Source: Pseudoduganella albidiflava
GTDB lineage: Bacteria; Pseudomonadota; Gammaproteobacteria; Burkholderiales; Burkholderiaceae_D
Reading direction: 5' to 3'
NCBI RefSeq assembly: GCF_004322755.1
Contig: NZ_CP036401.1
Span: forward strand, 4,526,001-4,590,000
Length of the DNA: 64,000 nucleotides
Shown: piece by piece, positions 1 to 9,039 of the stretch
How the letters are laid out: each line of letters starts with the position of its first letter
How positions within the stretch are numbered: the stretch's first letter is position 1
Notes under the pieces: model-generated
What the model was told of the DNA's origin: nothing
Database searches by the model: none
What the model saw: the letters and a program-made list of their open reading frames with translations, nothing else
Position numbers and translations under genes: made by a program

Positions 1-749
1 CTTCCTCGTACATGTTCCGCGCACTGATCCCGCAACTGGCCGGCCGCTACCACGTGATCGCGCCGGACCTGCCGGGCTTCGGGCAGACCAGCGTGCCGGA
101 GGGATTTGCCTGGACATTCGACAACCTGGCCGCGGTGATCGACGCGTTCACCCGCGCCAGGGGCCTGGAGCGCTACGCCATCTACGTGTTCGACTACGGC
201 GCCCCGGTCGGCTGGCGCCTGGCGGTGAGCAACCCGGAACGGATCACCGCGATCGTGAGCCAGAACGGCAATGGCTATGAGGAGGGACTGAGCAAGGGCT
301 GGGCGCCCATGCGCCGGGCCTGGGCCGAGCCGACGCCGGCCAACCGCGAAGCCCTGCGCGCTTTCAACACGCTGGACCTGCTGCGCTGGCAGTACGTGGA
401 GGGAGTGAAGGATGTGTCGCTGGTCGCGCCGGAAACCTGGCAACTGGCCCACGCGGCGATCGAGCGCATCGGCGTCGACGCGCAGATGGACTTGCTGGTC
501 GACTATGGCAGCAACATCGCGCACTACCCGCAGCTGCACGCCTTCCTGCGGCGCTACCAGCCGCCCATGCTGGCGATCTGGGGCCGCAACGATCCGTTCT
601 TCCTCCCGGCCGGCGCCGAAGCATTCCGGCGCGATAACGGCAAAGCCGAGGTGCGCTTCGTCGATTCGGGCCACTTCGCCATCGAGACGCATGGCGCGGA
701 GATCGGCGCGGCCATGCTGGCGTTCCTGGACCGCAGTATCGCGCGCTGA
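1..749 (+). CDS. Alpha/beta hydrolase, haloalkane dehalogenase/epoxide hydrolase type (5' end outside window)
   Basis: The reading frame is open from the first bases, and an in-frame SSY precedes the first visible Met (position 12), so the true start lies upstream. The PDLPGFGQT segment and the nucleophile elbow FDYGAPVG (Asp about residue 61 counting from the first Met) are typical of alpha/beta hydrolases that use Asp as nucleophile, as in haloalkane dehalogenases and epoxide hydrolases. The DSGHFAIE segment near the C-terminus supplies the likely catalytic His (about 221). The C-terminal half is complete and ends in a normal stop. Substrate cannot be told from sequence. The next gene converges on it 19 bases away. 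Confidence 0.85.
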   Translation, partial: SSYMFRALIPQLAGRYHVIAPDLPGFGQTSVPEGFAWTFDNLAAVIDAFTRARGLERYAIYVFDYGAPVGWRLAVSNPERITAIVSQNGNGYEEGLSKGWAPMRRAWAEPTPANREALRAFNTLDLLRWQYVEGVKDVSLVAPETWQLAHAAIERIGVDAQMDLLVDYGSNIAHYPQLHAFLRRYQPPMLAIWGRNDPFFLPAGAEAFRRDNGKAEVRFVDSGHFAIETHGAEIGAAMLAFLDRSIAR

Positions 750-768
750 GGTAGCGGGGCCGAACCGG

Positions 769-2487
769 TCAGTGCGCCAGCAGCAGGTCGCGCTGACCGG
801 CTCCCCTCGGGCGCGCCGCAGGGATCTCGCGCAGCTGGAAGCTGCCGACCGCCTGCGACAGGCCGGCCGCCTGCTGGCGCAGGCTTTCGGCGGCGGCCGC
901 GGCCTGTTCGACGAGGGCTGCGTTCTGCTGGGTGATATCGTCCATCATCGTGACGGCGCGGCTGATTTCCTGGATGCCCGTGCTCTGCTCGGCGCTGGCG
1001 CTGGTGATGCCGGCCATGATGCTTTCCAGCTGGCGCACCGCATCAACCACCTGCCCCATCGTCTTGCCCGCCTCGTCGACCATGCGCGCGCCCTGCTCCA
1101 CCGTGCCCGCCGAATCGCCGATCAGTTCCTTGATCTCGCGCGCCGCCGCGGCGCTGCGCTGCGCCAGGTTGCGCACTTCGGAGGCCACCACGGCGAAACC
1201 GCGGCCCTGTTCGCCCGCGCGGGCCGCTTCCACCGCCGCATTCAGCGCCAGGATATTGGTCTGGAAGGCAATGCCGTCGATCACGCTGGTGATGTTGCCG
1301 ATGCGCGTGGAGCTTTCGCGGATCGCGCCCATCGTGCCGACCACCTTCGACACCACCTCGCCACCTTGTGCGGCAATGGCCGAGGCGTTGGCGGCAAGCC
1401 GGTTCGCCTCGCCGGCGTCGTTGGCGTTGCGCTGCACCGCGTGGGTCAGCGATTCCATCGAGCTGGCGGTTTCCTGCAGCGAGCTGGCCTGCGATTCGGT
1501 ACGGGCCGACAGGTCGGCATTGCCGCGCGCGATCTCGCCGGTGGCCACCGCCATTTCATCGGTGCTGGCGTGGATCTGGCCGATCATGCCGGCCAGGTTG
1601 CCGTTGATGGTGGCGATGGCGCGCATCAGGATACCCACTTCATCGTCGTGCGCGACGGGGATCTCCTCGGTCAGGTCGCCCTGCGCGATCCGCGCGGCGG
1701 TGGCCGTGGCGCTGGCCAGGTTGCGTGCGATATAGCGGTACACCAGCAGCAGGCACAGCACGGTGCCGCCCACCGACAGGGCCAGCAGCACCACCGCCAT
1801 GGCGAAAGCGGTGCGCGTTTCGCTTTCCGCCTGGGCCACCGATGCCGACGTGCGGGCATCGAGCATGGCCAGGAATTCATTCAGGGGCTGCATGATGCGC
1901 GCCTTGTTCTGGTGGTAGGTGGTGTCGTGCATGATGCGGCGCGCCATCTCCATGTCCGGCTCGCCTTCGCGCGTGAAACCGCCCTTGCCATCGTCGAAGC
2001 GGCCCTTCACGGCATTCATCGCGATCACTTCGGTCTTGACCAGGCCATCGGAATTGGCCTGGGCTTGCCGCAGCTTGCCGAACTCCTGCTCGGTGAAGCC
2101 GGCCTGCTTCATCAGGTCCTGCAGCGAGACGGTCTTCCCTGACGTCGGCGGAACCGGCAGGCCGCCGGCCACGAAGTCCCAGTAGATGCGCTCGTAGTTT
2201 TCCGGCCGCGGCTTGCTGCCGTTGCGGATGTCGAGGATCTCCATGTATTGCCGCTCGTACGACGCATCGCCGGACACCACGTAGGTGCGCGCCAGGCGCG
2301 TCAGGTCGTCGGAGCTTTGCCGCAGTTCGTCGGCCAGCAGGTAGGACTGGTAGCGGGCCTGGCTGGCCGCCGTGGCCGAGGCCTGTTTGTCGGAAACGCG
2401 CAGCAGCGCCCACAGCGTCGCAGCCGCCAGCAACAGGGTCAGAAGGAAGGTTGCTATGAAGGCTTGCTTGATGGATAAGTGGCGCAT
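769..2487 (-). CDS. Methyl-accepting chemotaxis protein
   Basis: A 572-residue inner-membrane chemoreceptor that passes ligand signals to CheA/CheW. TM1 is at about residues 9-29, a periplasmic domain (about 31-226) contains the [10 protein letters not shown] stretch, TM2 is at about 227-250, and a HAMP linker (about 251-303) contains the GDLTEEI turn. The cytoplasmic signalling domain carries the hairpin tip region with [20 protein letters not shown]. There is no C-terminal CheR/CheB-binding pentapeptide; the protein ends DLLLAH. The frame stays open up to 2850, but I start at the ATG giving [10 protein letters not shown] because it begins directly before TM1. Ligand unknown. Confidence 0.93.
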   Translation of the reverse strand: MRHLSIKQAFIATFLLTLLLAAATLWALLRVSDKQASATAASQARYQSYLLADELRQSSDDLTRLARTYVVSGDASYERQYMEILDIRNGSKPRPENYERIYWDFVAGGLPVPPTSGKTVSLQDLMKQAGFTEQEFGKLRQAQANSDGLVKTEVIAMNAVKGRFDDGKGGFTREGEPDMEMARRIMHDTTYHQNKARIMQPLNEFLAMLDARTSASVAQAESETRTAFAMAVVLLALSVGGTVLCLLLVYRYIARNLASATATAARIAQGDLTEEIPVAHDDEVGILMRAIATINGNLAGMIGQIHASTDEMAVATGEIARGNADLSARTESQASSLQETASSMESLTHAVQRNANDAGEANRLAANASAIAAQGGEVVSKVVGTMGAIRESSTRIGNITSVIDGIAFQTNILALNAAVEAARAGEQGRGFAVVASEVRNLAQRSAAAAREIKELIGDSAGTVEQGARMVDEAGKTMGQVVDAVRQLESIMAGITSASAEQSTGIQEISRAVTMMDDITQQNAALVEQAAAAAESLRQQAAGLSQAVGSFQLREIPAARPRGAGQRDLLLAH

Positions 2488-2749
2488 GACGGGCTCGCTA
2501 GATAGGAAGTGACGCAAGGCAACAGTACCGTTACTTGCAAAAGCGTGTCCAGCAATTGGTGAGAATTCGCGTATTTTTACCCCGGTTTGTAGGCTGCATC
2601 TCACACAGTTGGCAAGCGGGCATGGCGAATATGCACACTTGGTTGTGTGTCTAACAAACAAGGCATGCGGCTGGCGGTAGGCTTGTGTTTTCTGGCGTAC
2701 AAAGCGGATTTCGGCCGCCGCGGCGCCGCTCAACCAGGTGGCGACTGAC

Positions 2750-4774
2750 ATGAAAAAAAACTCCAGGGCCGTCAAGATCGGCGGCGCCATTCTCGCGGCA
2801 ATCGTGGGATTGCTGATCCTGTTCGCCTTGTTCGACTGGAACATGCTCAAGCCCTACATCAACCGCAAGGTGTCCGAGACCACGGGGCGCGAATTCGCCA
2901 TCCAGGGCAACCTGGACGTGAAATTCCATCGCGGCCTCGACAGCGAAACGGGCTGGCGCCGCTATGTGCCGCGGCCGTATGTGAGCGCCGAGGATATCCG
3001 CATGCGCAACCCGGCGTGGAGCACGGTGGGCAGGCAGATGGCCAGCGCAAAAAGGGTGGACATGGGCTTCCGCATCCTGCCGCTGCTGGGCAAGGAATTC
3101 GTCATCACCGACCTGCGCCTGGCCGAGCCGAACGTGGCGCTGCAGCGCCGCAAGGATGGCAGCAATTCCTGGACGCTGAAGGATAACGGCCCGTCCGAGT
3201 GGGAAGTCGACATCCAGCGCCTGGCCTTCGCCAGCGGCACGCTGCGCTACCTGGATGAAGCGATCGGCCTCGACCTGAACGCGCAAGCGAAATCCATCAA
3301 CGGGAATACCACGCCCGCCGCGCCTGGGGCCCAGCCGTATGGCCTGGCCTTCACGCTGGGCGGCCGCTACAACAAGGCGCCGGTGACGGGCGGCGGCAAG
3401 GCCGGCGCGGTGCTGACGCTGACGGGTTCGGACATCACCTTCCCGGTCGAGGCGAACGCCGATCTCGGCGGCAACCGGATTTCCGTGAAAGGCACGCTGA
3501 GCGATCCGAAATCGCTGTCCGGCCTGGACCTGCAACTGAAACTGGCCGGCCCCAGCATGGCCGACCTGTATCCGCTGACTGGCGTGCTGCTGCCGTCGAC
3601 GCCGCCCTATGAAACCCACGGCCGGCTGCTGGGCGAGAAGAACGACGCCAATGCGTGGACCTTCACGTACCAGAAGTTTTCCGGCAAGGTGGGCGCCAGC
3701 GATATCGCCGGCACGCTGGCCTACTCGCAGCGCAAGCCGCGCCCGCTGCTGCGCGGCGAGCTGACGTCGCAACAACTGCGGCTGGCGGACCTGGGCCCTT
3801 CCGTGGGCGCAGACACGGGCGCCGGCACGAAACAGGCCGGCAAGGTGAAGGCGCCGCCGGCCGGCAAGGCCCTGCCCGTCAATGAGTTCAATACCGCGAA
3901 GTGGGGCGCGCTCGATGCGGACGTGAAATTCACCGGCAAGCGCATCGTGCGCACCAACGACATCCCGCTGGAAAACCTGGTCGCCGACCTGCACATGAAG
4001 GACAAGGTCCTGAAGCTCACGCCGCTCAGTTTCGGCATGGCGGGCGGCAAGGTCACGTCCAACATCTCGCTCGACGGGCGCGACAAGGCCATCGATGCGC
4101 AGGCCCGCGTGGCGGCGCGGCACCTGAAGATCAACCGGCTGTTCCCGAAACTGGAATCCATGCGCGGCAGCTTCGGCGAGATCAACGGCGACGCGGCGCT
4201 GGCCGGCAGGGGCAACACGGTCGCTTCGATGCTGGCGACCTCGAACGGCGAACTGAACGCCGTGGTGACGGAAGGCTCGGTCAGCCAGTTCATCCTGGAG
4301 CTGGCCGGCCTGAACGTGGCCAACGCGGTGTTCGTGAAGGTGTTCGGCGACAAGCAGATCAACATGAATTGCCTGGCCGCCGAGGCGGCGGTGCGCAATG
4401 GCCGCGCCAACGTGCAGCGCTTCGTGCTCGACACGGATGAAGCGGTGGTCGACGTGAGCGGCTACGTGGACCTGGCCCAGGAACAGCTGAACCTCGACGT
4501 GCGCCCGAAAACCAAGGGCACCCGCATCTTCTCGCTGCGCACGCCGCTGTATGCGAAAGGCACGTTCGCCAACCCGGACGTGGGGCCGTACAAGGGCCCG
4601 CTGGCGCTGAAGGCCGGCGCGGCCATCGCGCTGGGCGCCGTATCGCCGCTGGCGGCCGTGCTGCCGCTGGTGAACGTGTCGAAGGTGCCGGACACGAACT
4701 GCAAGGCGGCGATCGCCGAGGCGGAGAAAGCCCCGCAGGTGCGCGAGCTGCCGAAATCGGTTGGGAAGAAGTGA
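2750..4774 (+). CDS. AsmA family protein
   Basis: A 674-residue protein with a single N-terminal membrane anchor (about residues 8-30) followed by a long beta-rich periplasmic domain with a C-terminal AsmA_2-type region. AsmA-like proteins are bridge-type proteins implicated in phospholipid transport to the outer membrane and in outer-membrane assembly. The ATG at 2750 is preferred over the in-frame GTG at 2738 because an AGGTGG ribosome site (2736-2741) sits 8 bases before it. It is divergent from the chemoreceptor across about 260 bases. No partner gene adjoins, so its exact role is not shown by context. Confidence 0.85.
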   Translation: MKKNSRAVKIGGAILAAIVGLLILFALFDWNMLKPYINRKVSETTGREFAIQGNLDVKFHRGLDSETGWRRYVPRPYVSAEDIRMRNPAWSTVGRQMASAKRVDMGFRILPLLGKEFVITDLRLAEPNVALQRRKDGSNSWTLKDNGPSEWEVDIQRLAFASGTLRYLDEAIGLDLNAQAKSINGNTTPAAPGAQPYGLAFTLGGRYNKAPVTGGGKAGAVLTLTGSDITFPVEANADLGGNRISVKGTLSDPKSLSGLDLQLKLAGPSMADLYPLTGVLLPSTPPYETHGRLLGEKNDANAWTFTYQKFSGKVGASDIAGTLAYSQRKPRPLLRGELTSQQLRLADLGPSVGADTGAGTKQAGKVKAPPAGKALPVNEFNTAKWGALDADVKFTGKRIVRTNDIPLENLVADLHMKDKVLKLTPLSFGMAGGKVTSNISLDGRDKAIDAQARVAARHLKINRLFPKLESMRGSFGEINGDAALAGRGNTVASMLATSNGELNAVVTEGSVSQFILELAGLNVANAVFVKVFGDKQINMNCLAAEAAVRNGRANVQRFVLDTDEAVVDVSGYVDLAQEQLNLDVRPKTKGTRIFSLRTPLYAKGTFANPDVGPYKGPLALKAGAAIALGAVSPLAAVLPLVNVSKVPDTNCKAAIAEAEKAPQVRELPKSVGKK

Positions 4775-4816
4775 GGCCGGGCGAAACGATCCGCGCGGAC
4801 TTCGCACGTTGCAAGC

Positions 4817-4891
4817 GCATGCGTTCACCCCAAAAGCGAAGGGCTGGGGTCAGACCCGGCGGGTCTGACCCCGGAATTTGCTTCTGGGGTG
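4817..4891. repeat. REP-like palindromic intergenic element, copy 1
   Basis: The core GGGTCAGACCC-GG-CGGGTCTGACCC forms a long hairpin at about 4847-4872, with outer arms GCATGCGTTCACCCC on the left and TTCTGGGGTG on the right. A near-identical element lies at 59836-59921 and a disrupted one at 43165-43297. It sits in the gap between the AsmA gene and bluB. It resembles REP elements mobilised by REP-associated tyrosine transposases; no such transposase is in the window. Confidence 0.75.
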
Positions 4892-4971
4892 GACTCGCGC
4901 CGTACCGCCCTTTCCCGCCGCGATGACCACATGCTAGAGTCGCCATTTCCGCCAGTTGCGATGTTCTTCCG

Positions 4972-5640
4972 ATGACCAACCCCCACCAGTACGACAGCGA
5001 CGCCATCGACGCGGTCTACCGCGCCATCCGCGAACGCCGCGACATGCGCCATTTCCTCCCCGACCCGATCGACCCGGAGCAGCTGGCGCGCTTCATCGCC
5101 GCCGCGCACAGCGCCCCGAGCGTGGGCTACATGCAGCCGTGGCGCTTCCTGCGCATCACCGATGCCGCGTTGCGGCGCCGGCTGCATGCCCACGTGGACG
5201 CCGAGCGCGTGCTCACCGCCGAGGCACTGGGCGAGCGCTCCGGGGAATTCATGCGCCTGAAGGTGGAAGGCATCCTGGCGTGCGGAGAATTGCTCGTGGT
5301 GGGACTCGTGGAAGGCCGCGAAAGATACGTGTTCGGCCGGCGCACCATGCCGGACATGGACCTGGCATCGGCCTCCTGCGCGATCCAGAACTTCTGGCTC
5401 GCCGCACGCGCCGAGGGCATCGGCGTCGGCTGGGTATCGCTGTTCGATCCGGAGCACGTGCGCGCGCTGTGCGGGATGCCCGACGGCAGCCGCCCCATCG
5501 CGCTGCTGTGCGTGGGCCATGTCGACGAGTTCTATCCGGAACCGATGCTCCAGGCCGAGCGTTGGGACAGCCGCCGCGACCTGGGCGAGATCCTGTACGA
5601 AAACGCCTGGGGCGTGGCGGCGAAGCGGCCAGCGGCCTGA
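4972..5640 (+). CDS. bluB: 5,6-dimethylbenzimidazole synthase BluB
   Basis: A 222-residue nitroreductase-fold flavoprotein. BluB uses reduced FMN and oxygen to fragment FMN into 5,6-dimethylbenzimidazole, the lower ligand of cobalamin. The N-terminal YRAIRERRDMRHFLPDPI segment, the SAPSVGYMQPWRFL motif and the GWVSLFDPEHVRAL C-terminal region are family hallmarks. It converges with the cobalamin operon, one base separating its stop from the stop of the last operon gene. The requirement for oxygen suggests that the host makes cobalamin under aerobic conditions even though the operon opposite has CbiD/CbiG/CbiX genes. Confidence 0.95.
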   Translation: MTNPHQYDSDAIDAVYRAIRERRDMRHFLPDPIDPEQLARFIAAAHSAPSVGYMQPWRFLRITDAALRRRLHAHVDAERVLTAEALGERSGEFMRLKVEGILACGELLVVGLVEGRERYVFGRRTMPDMDLASASCAIQNFWLAARAEGIGVGWVSLFDPEHVRALCGMPDGSRPIALLCVGHVDEFYPEPMLQAERWDSRRDLGEILYENAWGVAAKRPAA

Positions 5641-5641
5641 A

Positions 5642-5989
5642 TCAATCTTCGCCCGCCTGGTGGAACACCAGGTCGTCGACGCGCCGCCCATTGCACAGGT
5701 GCTCGCCGATGATGCGGTCCATGTTCTCCGGCGTGACGTTGTAGTACCACGTGCCGTCCGGCTGCACGCACACGATCGGGCCGCCCTTGCAGGCGGCGAA
5801 GCAGCCGACGCGGCTGCGCTTGACGCGCAGCTCGCCGGTGGTCAGGCCGGCCTCCTTCAGCCGGTCGCCCAGGCTGTCGAACAGTGCCTGCGACGCGCCG
5901 TCCGCACTGCAGCGCGGGCCCGTGCACACCAGCAGGTGGCGCCGGTAGCTGCCGATCTTCGGTTTTACTACTTCACCGGCATCGCTCAT
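5642..5989 (-). CDS. (2Fe-2S) ferredoxin-like protein of the cobalamin operon
   Basis: A 115-residue thioredoxin-fold ferredoxin. Cysteines at 22, 27, 63 and 67 (LLVCTGPRC and VGCFAACKGGP) fit the 2Fe-2S site of this family, with a further Cys at 74. It is the last gene of the operon; its ATG overlaps the cobJ stop as ATGA. Related small ferredoxins are often found among cob genes. The electron acceptor is not known; a reductive ring-contraction or precorrin reduction step is the obvious guess. Confidence 0.88.
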   Translation of the reverse strand: MSDAGEVVKPKIGSYRRHLLVCTGPRCSADGASQALFDSLGDRLKEAGLTTGELRVKRSRVGCFAACKGGPIVCVQPDGTWYYNVTPENMDRIIGEHLCNGRRVDDLVFHQAGED

Positions 5990-7062
5990 GCTTCGCCCTC
6001 CCCGGCCGGCACGGCTTCGTCTTCCCACGGCTCGGCCAGCGTGGCGGCGATGTAGTCGGCCGGCAAACGGTGGCGTGCGGCCAGCGCCTCGATGGTGGCG
6101 CCCGCCGCATGCTCGGCCTGCAGCTGGTCGAGCCAGCCCAGCAAACCCGTCGACAGCGACCGGCCTGCCTTTTCGCCGGCACGGGTTGCGCCACCTTCTT
6201 CCATATCGTACTTGTTGGCATAGCCGCGCGGCGTGACCATCAGGCCGTCGCGCACGAACGTGTTGCTGTTGCCGATCAGGACGGTGCTGAGCATGCCGAT
6301 GTCCGCGTCGGCCATCCGGTCGAGCGTGGTGAACACGATGTTCTCGCGGCGCCGGTAGGCGCTCTTGACGATCGCCACCGGCGTATCGGCCCTGCGGTGG
6401 CGCAGGAACAGCCGCTGCGCCTCGACGATCTGGCGCGTGCGGCGGCCGCTCTTCGGGTTGTACAGCGCCACCACGAAGTCGGCCATGGCCACCGCGTCGA
6501 GGCGGCGCGCGATGGTCGGCCATGGCGTCAGCAGGTCCGACAGCGAGATGGCGCAGAAGTCGTGGGTCAGCGGCGCGCCCACCAGCGCGGCGCAGCTGTT
6601 CAGCGCCGACGCGCCGGGCACGATCTCCACCTGCACGGGATCGTCCGGCGTCCAGCCCGACTGGAACAGCACTTCGTAGGTGGGCCCGGCCATGCCGTAC
6701 ACGCCGGCGTCGCCCGACGAGATCAGTGCCACCTTCTTGCCGGCACGTGCCGACGCCAGCGCGCTGACGGCGCGGTCGAGTTCCTCGGTCATCGACTTGC
6801 GGATGATTTCCTTGCCGTCGAGGAGATCGGCGACCAGCTTGATGTAGGTGACGTAGCCGATCACCACGTCGGCTTCGGCGATGGCCGCGCGGGCCCGTGC
6901 GGTCATGTGGTCCACGCTGCCGGGGCCGATCCCCACCAGCATGATCTTGCCGGCGGCGGCCGGCGGCCGTATTCCGGACGACAAGGACGAGCCGGACGAT
7001 TCGGCCAACCCGGATAGTGTGGATACTGCGGATACTGCGGATACTGCGGATACATCGTTCAT
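5986..7062 (-). CDS. cobJ: Precorrin-3B C17-methyltransferase CobJ/CbiH
   Basis: A 358-residue SAM-dependent tetrapyrrole methylase that methylates C17 and drives ring contraction. The methylase core starts at KIMLVGIGPGSVDHMT (about residue 38), with ISSGDAGVYGMAGP and ALYNPKSGRR as further family motifs. It carries a roughly 35-residue Ser/Ala-rich N-terminal leader encoded by a 9-bp tandem repeat, and a roughly 75-residue C-terminal extension with no Cys. The extension is therefore not the Fe-S domain of long CbiH proteins. It is coupled to the neighbours on both sides by ATGA overlaps. Confidence 0.95.
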   Translation of the reverse strand: MNDVSAVSAVSAVSTLSGLAESSGSSLSSGIRPPAAAGKIMLVGIGPGSVDHMTARARAAIAEADVVIGYVTYIKLVADLLDGKEIIRKSMTEELDRAVSALASARAGKKVALISSGDAGVYGMAGPTYEVLFQSGWTPDDPVQVEIVPGASALNSCAALVGAPLTHDFCAISLSDLLTPWPTIARRLDAVAMADFVVALYNPKSGRRTRQIVEAQRLFLRHRRADTPVAIVKSAYRRRENIVFTTLDRMADADIGMLSTVLIGNSNTFVRDGLMVTPRGYANKYDMEEGGATRAGEKAGRSLSTGLLGWLDQLQAEHAAGATIEALAARHRLPADYIAATLAEPWEDEAVPAGEGEA

Positions 7063-7475
7063 GGTGTTCTCCTGGCGATCGAGACGGTGGCATGCCGGCC
7101 ATCGGCGCCCCGGTGTTTGTGTTTTTCGACGACCAGCGCCGTCATCGGCGTGCCCGCCCCGGCGGCCAGCAGCGCGGCCGCTTCGCTGACCGACGGCGTG
7201 CCCGTATGGCGCAGTACCGTGGCCGACGGATGCGGCACCGGCACGGCGGCCAATTCCGCGGCCGCATAGAAGTGCAGCGGCCAGCCGTATTCCCCGGCGA
7301 TGGCCAGCAGCGCGGCCTCGTCCCGCTTCAGCGTGATCGACGCCGCCGCCGTCACCTGCGCGGGCACCGCGCCGGCCGCGAGCAGCGCGGCCTGGACGGC
7401 TTCGCGCACGGTCTGCAACGCCACGCCGCGGTCGCAACCGAGGCCGACGGCATAGGTTTCCACGGTGCTGCTCAC
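7059..7475 (-). CDS. cobE: CbiG C-terminal domain / CobE-like protein
   Basis: A 138-residue stand-alone copy of the C-terminal domain of CbiG (CobE family). AVGLGCDRGV near the N-terminus and the later VVEKHKHRG segment are typical. The GTG at 7475 overlaps the preceding cbiG stop as GTGA, which fixes the start. In many bacteria this domain is fused to CbiG; here it is a separate, translationally coupled gene. Its precise reaction is unsettled; it is thought to assist the ring contraction/delactonisation stage. Confidence 0.88.
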   Translation of the reverse strand: MSSTVETYAVGLGCDRGVALQTVREAVQAALLAAGAVPAQVTAAASITLKRDEAALLAIAGEYGWPLHFYAAAELAAVPVPHPSATVLRHTGTPSVSEAAALLAAGAGTPMTALVVEKHKHRGADGRHATVSIARRTP

Positions 7476-8251
7476 GGCGCGCCGTCCACGGGCGGGCGGT
7501 ACACGACGAGGCGCTCGTGCAGCGCTTCCCACTGGCCGGGCGGCACTTCGGCATGGGTCACCCACAGCAGCGCCGCGTAGCGCTCCAGCGGCACGTCGGC
7601 AAAGGAGGTGAAGCGGTGGATGTTGTCCGGCAGCGGCGTGGGCCGGGTCCACCAGTGCGGGCTGCCCGCTTCCTGCACGAAGGCGACCGGTTCGCCGTTG
7701 ACGACATGGGCGGAGACCCGCGTGACATTGATCTTCGGCGCTTCCACGCGCCAGCCCAGGTGGCGGCCGAGGATATCGACCGGGATCGTGCGGCCGACGT
7801 CGGAAGCGGTGGTCAGCACCGACACCGCGCCGAGCAGCGCGGCCACGCGCTCGCTCCATTCGTTGGCACCGCCCACGTGGCCGGACAGCACCGGGATCAC
7901 ATACTGGCCAGCGTCGTCGACCACGATCACGCCGGGGTCCTCGTCCTTGCTGCGCAGGTGCGGCGCGATCAGCCGCACCACCGCGCCCAGCGAAACAAAG
8001 AACACCAGCTGGTCGTAGCCGGCGAACAGCGGGCCGATCTCGTCGCGCAGCGCGCCGCCATACGGGTGGATGCGGTTCGGCAGGCCGGCGAAGGCGCCGG
8101 CGAACTTCGCTGCCGCGCAGATGTCGGCTTCGGGCAGGTCGGCGGCCAGGCGCGCGGCCTGCGCGGCGCCGTGCTTGGTGATCGCCACCAGGCAAAGGCG
8201 AGGTGCGACGTCGTTGCTGGCATTGCTCTCGGTACTGGCAAAATCGGTCAT
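7472..8251 (-). CDS. cbiG: Cobalt-precorrin-5A hydrolase CbiG (N-terminal and central domains)
   Basis: A 259-residue protein that opens the lactone of cobalt-precorrin-5A and releases the C2 fragment as acetaldehyde. LVAITKHGAAQA begins the N-terminal domain, and VFFVSLGAVVRLIAPHLRSK and VIPVLSGHVGGANE are signature stretches. It lacks the C-terminal domain, which is encoded by the next gene. Its ATG overlaps the cobI stop as ATGA. Confidence 0.92.
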   Translation of the reverse strand: MTDFASTESNASNDVAPRLCLVAITKHGAAQAARLAADLPEADICAAAKFAGAFAGLPNRIHPYGGALRDEIGPLFAGYDQLVFFVSLGAVVRLIAPHLRSKDEDPGVIVVDDAGQYVIPVLSGHVGGANEWSERVAALLGAVSVLTTASDVGRTIPVDILGRHLGWRVEAPKINVTRVSAHVVNGEPVAFVQEAGSPHWWTRPTPLPDNIHRFTSFADVPLERYAALLWVTHAEVPPGQWEALHERLVVYRPPVDGAP

Positions 8252-9039
8252 GCGTTCTCCATGTGTGGGACTGGCGGGCCGTCCTTCCTCAGGCAGCCCT
8301 TGATGCGTTCGCCGCGGATGCGGTGCGGGTGTTTCACGATCAGCAGCGACAGGTAGCTGACCTTCGTGCCGCGCAGGTCCAGGATGGCGTCGCCGCTGAA
8401 GCGCCGCTCGTCCGGCGCGCCCACCCGTTCGATGAAATGGGCGCCGGCCAGCAGCTCGCGCCGCTCCAGCCAGTCGACCAGTTCATCGAGGATCGGCTTC
8501 ACCTTCATCAGCACCAGCGTGTCGAAGTCCGGCAGCAGCCGGTCCACCGCGCTGACGCCATAGGCGGCCGGCACGATCGCCACCGTGTCGTCCTGCTCGG
8601 CGAACGGCACATCGGCCAGCGCGCAGGCGGCCGTGAAGGCATTCACGCCGGCGATGATCTCGACCGGTACGCGCGGGTCCAACGCACGCACGGTGCGCGC
8701 CAGGTGGCCGAACGTGGCATAGGTGCTGGCGTCGCCTTCGACCAGGAACAGCACGTCGCGCCCGGCCCGCAGCCAGGGCAGCACGGTCTCGGCGGCGCGC
8801 AGCCACGCGCGCGCCAGCTTCTCGCCATCGTGCGTCATCGGGAACAGCAGCAGCGCGTGCTCGTCCGGCGGCGCCAGGCCGGCACGGTGCACGATATCGA
8901 GCGCATAGCTGGGCGTCTTGCCGCTGCGCGCCGGGTAGACCCAGACCGCGTCGCGCCGCTCCAACGCGGCCCACGCGGCGCGGGTGATCAGGCCCGGATC
9001 GCCGGGGCCCAGCGAGATGCCGAACAGCGTTCCGCTCAT
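8248..9039 (-). CDS. cobI: Precorrin-2 C20-methyltransferase CobI/CbiL
   Basis: A 263-residue SAM-dependent methylase acting on (cobalt-)precorrin-2. FGISLGPGDPGLITRAAW is the N-terminal glycine-rich motif and FLVEGDASTYATFGHL the second SAM-site motif. I start at the ATG giving MSGTLFGIS because it forms an ATGA overlap with the cobL stop; the upstream in-frame extension is cobL in another frame. Normal family length. Confidence 0.95.
   Translation of the reverse strand: MSGTLFGISLGPGDPGLITRAAWAALERRDAVWVYPARSGKTPSYALDIVHRAGLAPPDEHALLLFPMTHDGEKLARAWLRAAETVLPWLRAGRDVLFLVEGDASTYATFGHLARTVRALDPRVPVEIIAGVNAFTAACALADVPFAEQDDTVAIVPAAYGVSAVDRLLPDFDTLVLMKVKPILDELVDWLERRELLAGAHFIERVGAPDERRFSGDAILDLRGTKVSYLSLLIVKHPHRIRGERIKGCLRKDGPPVPHMENA

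Noticed and set aside
412..2142. Long plus-strand ORF opposite the chemoreceptor
   Set aside because: High-GC antisense shadow with a His/Arg/Gly-rich composition and no domain; the chemoreceptor on the other strand is unmistakable.
2488..2749. Flagellar sigma-28 promoter for the chemoreceptor
   Set aside because: A TAAA with a loose CCAATT follows at about the right spacing on the minus strand, but the match to GCCGATAA is too weak.
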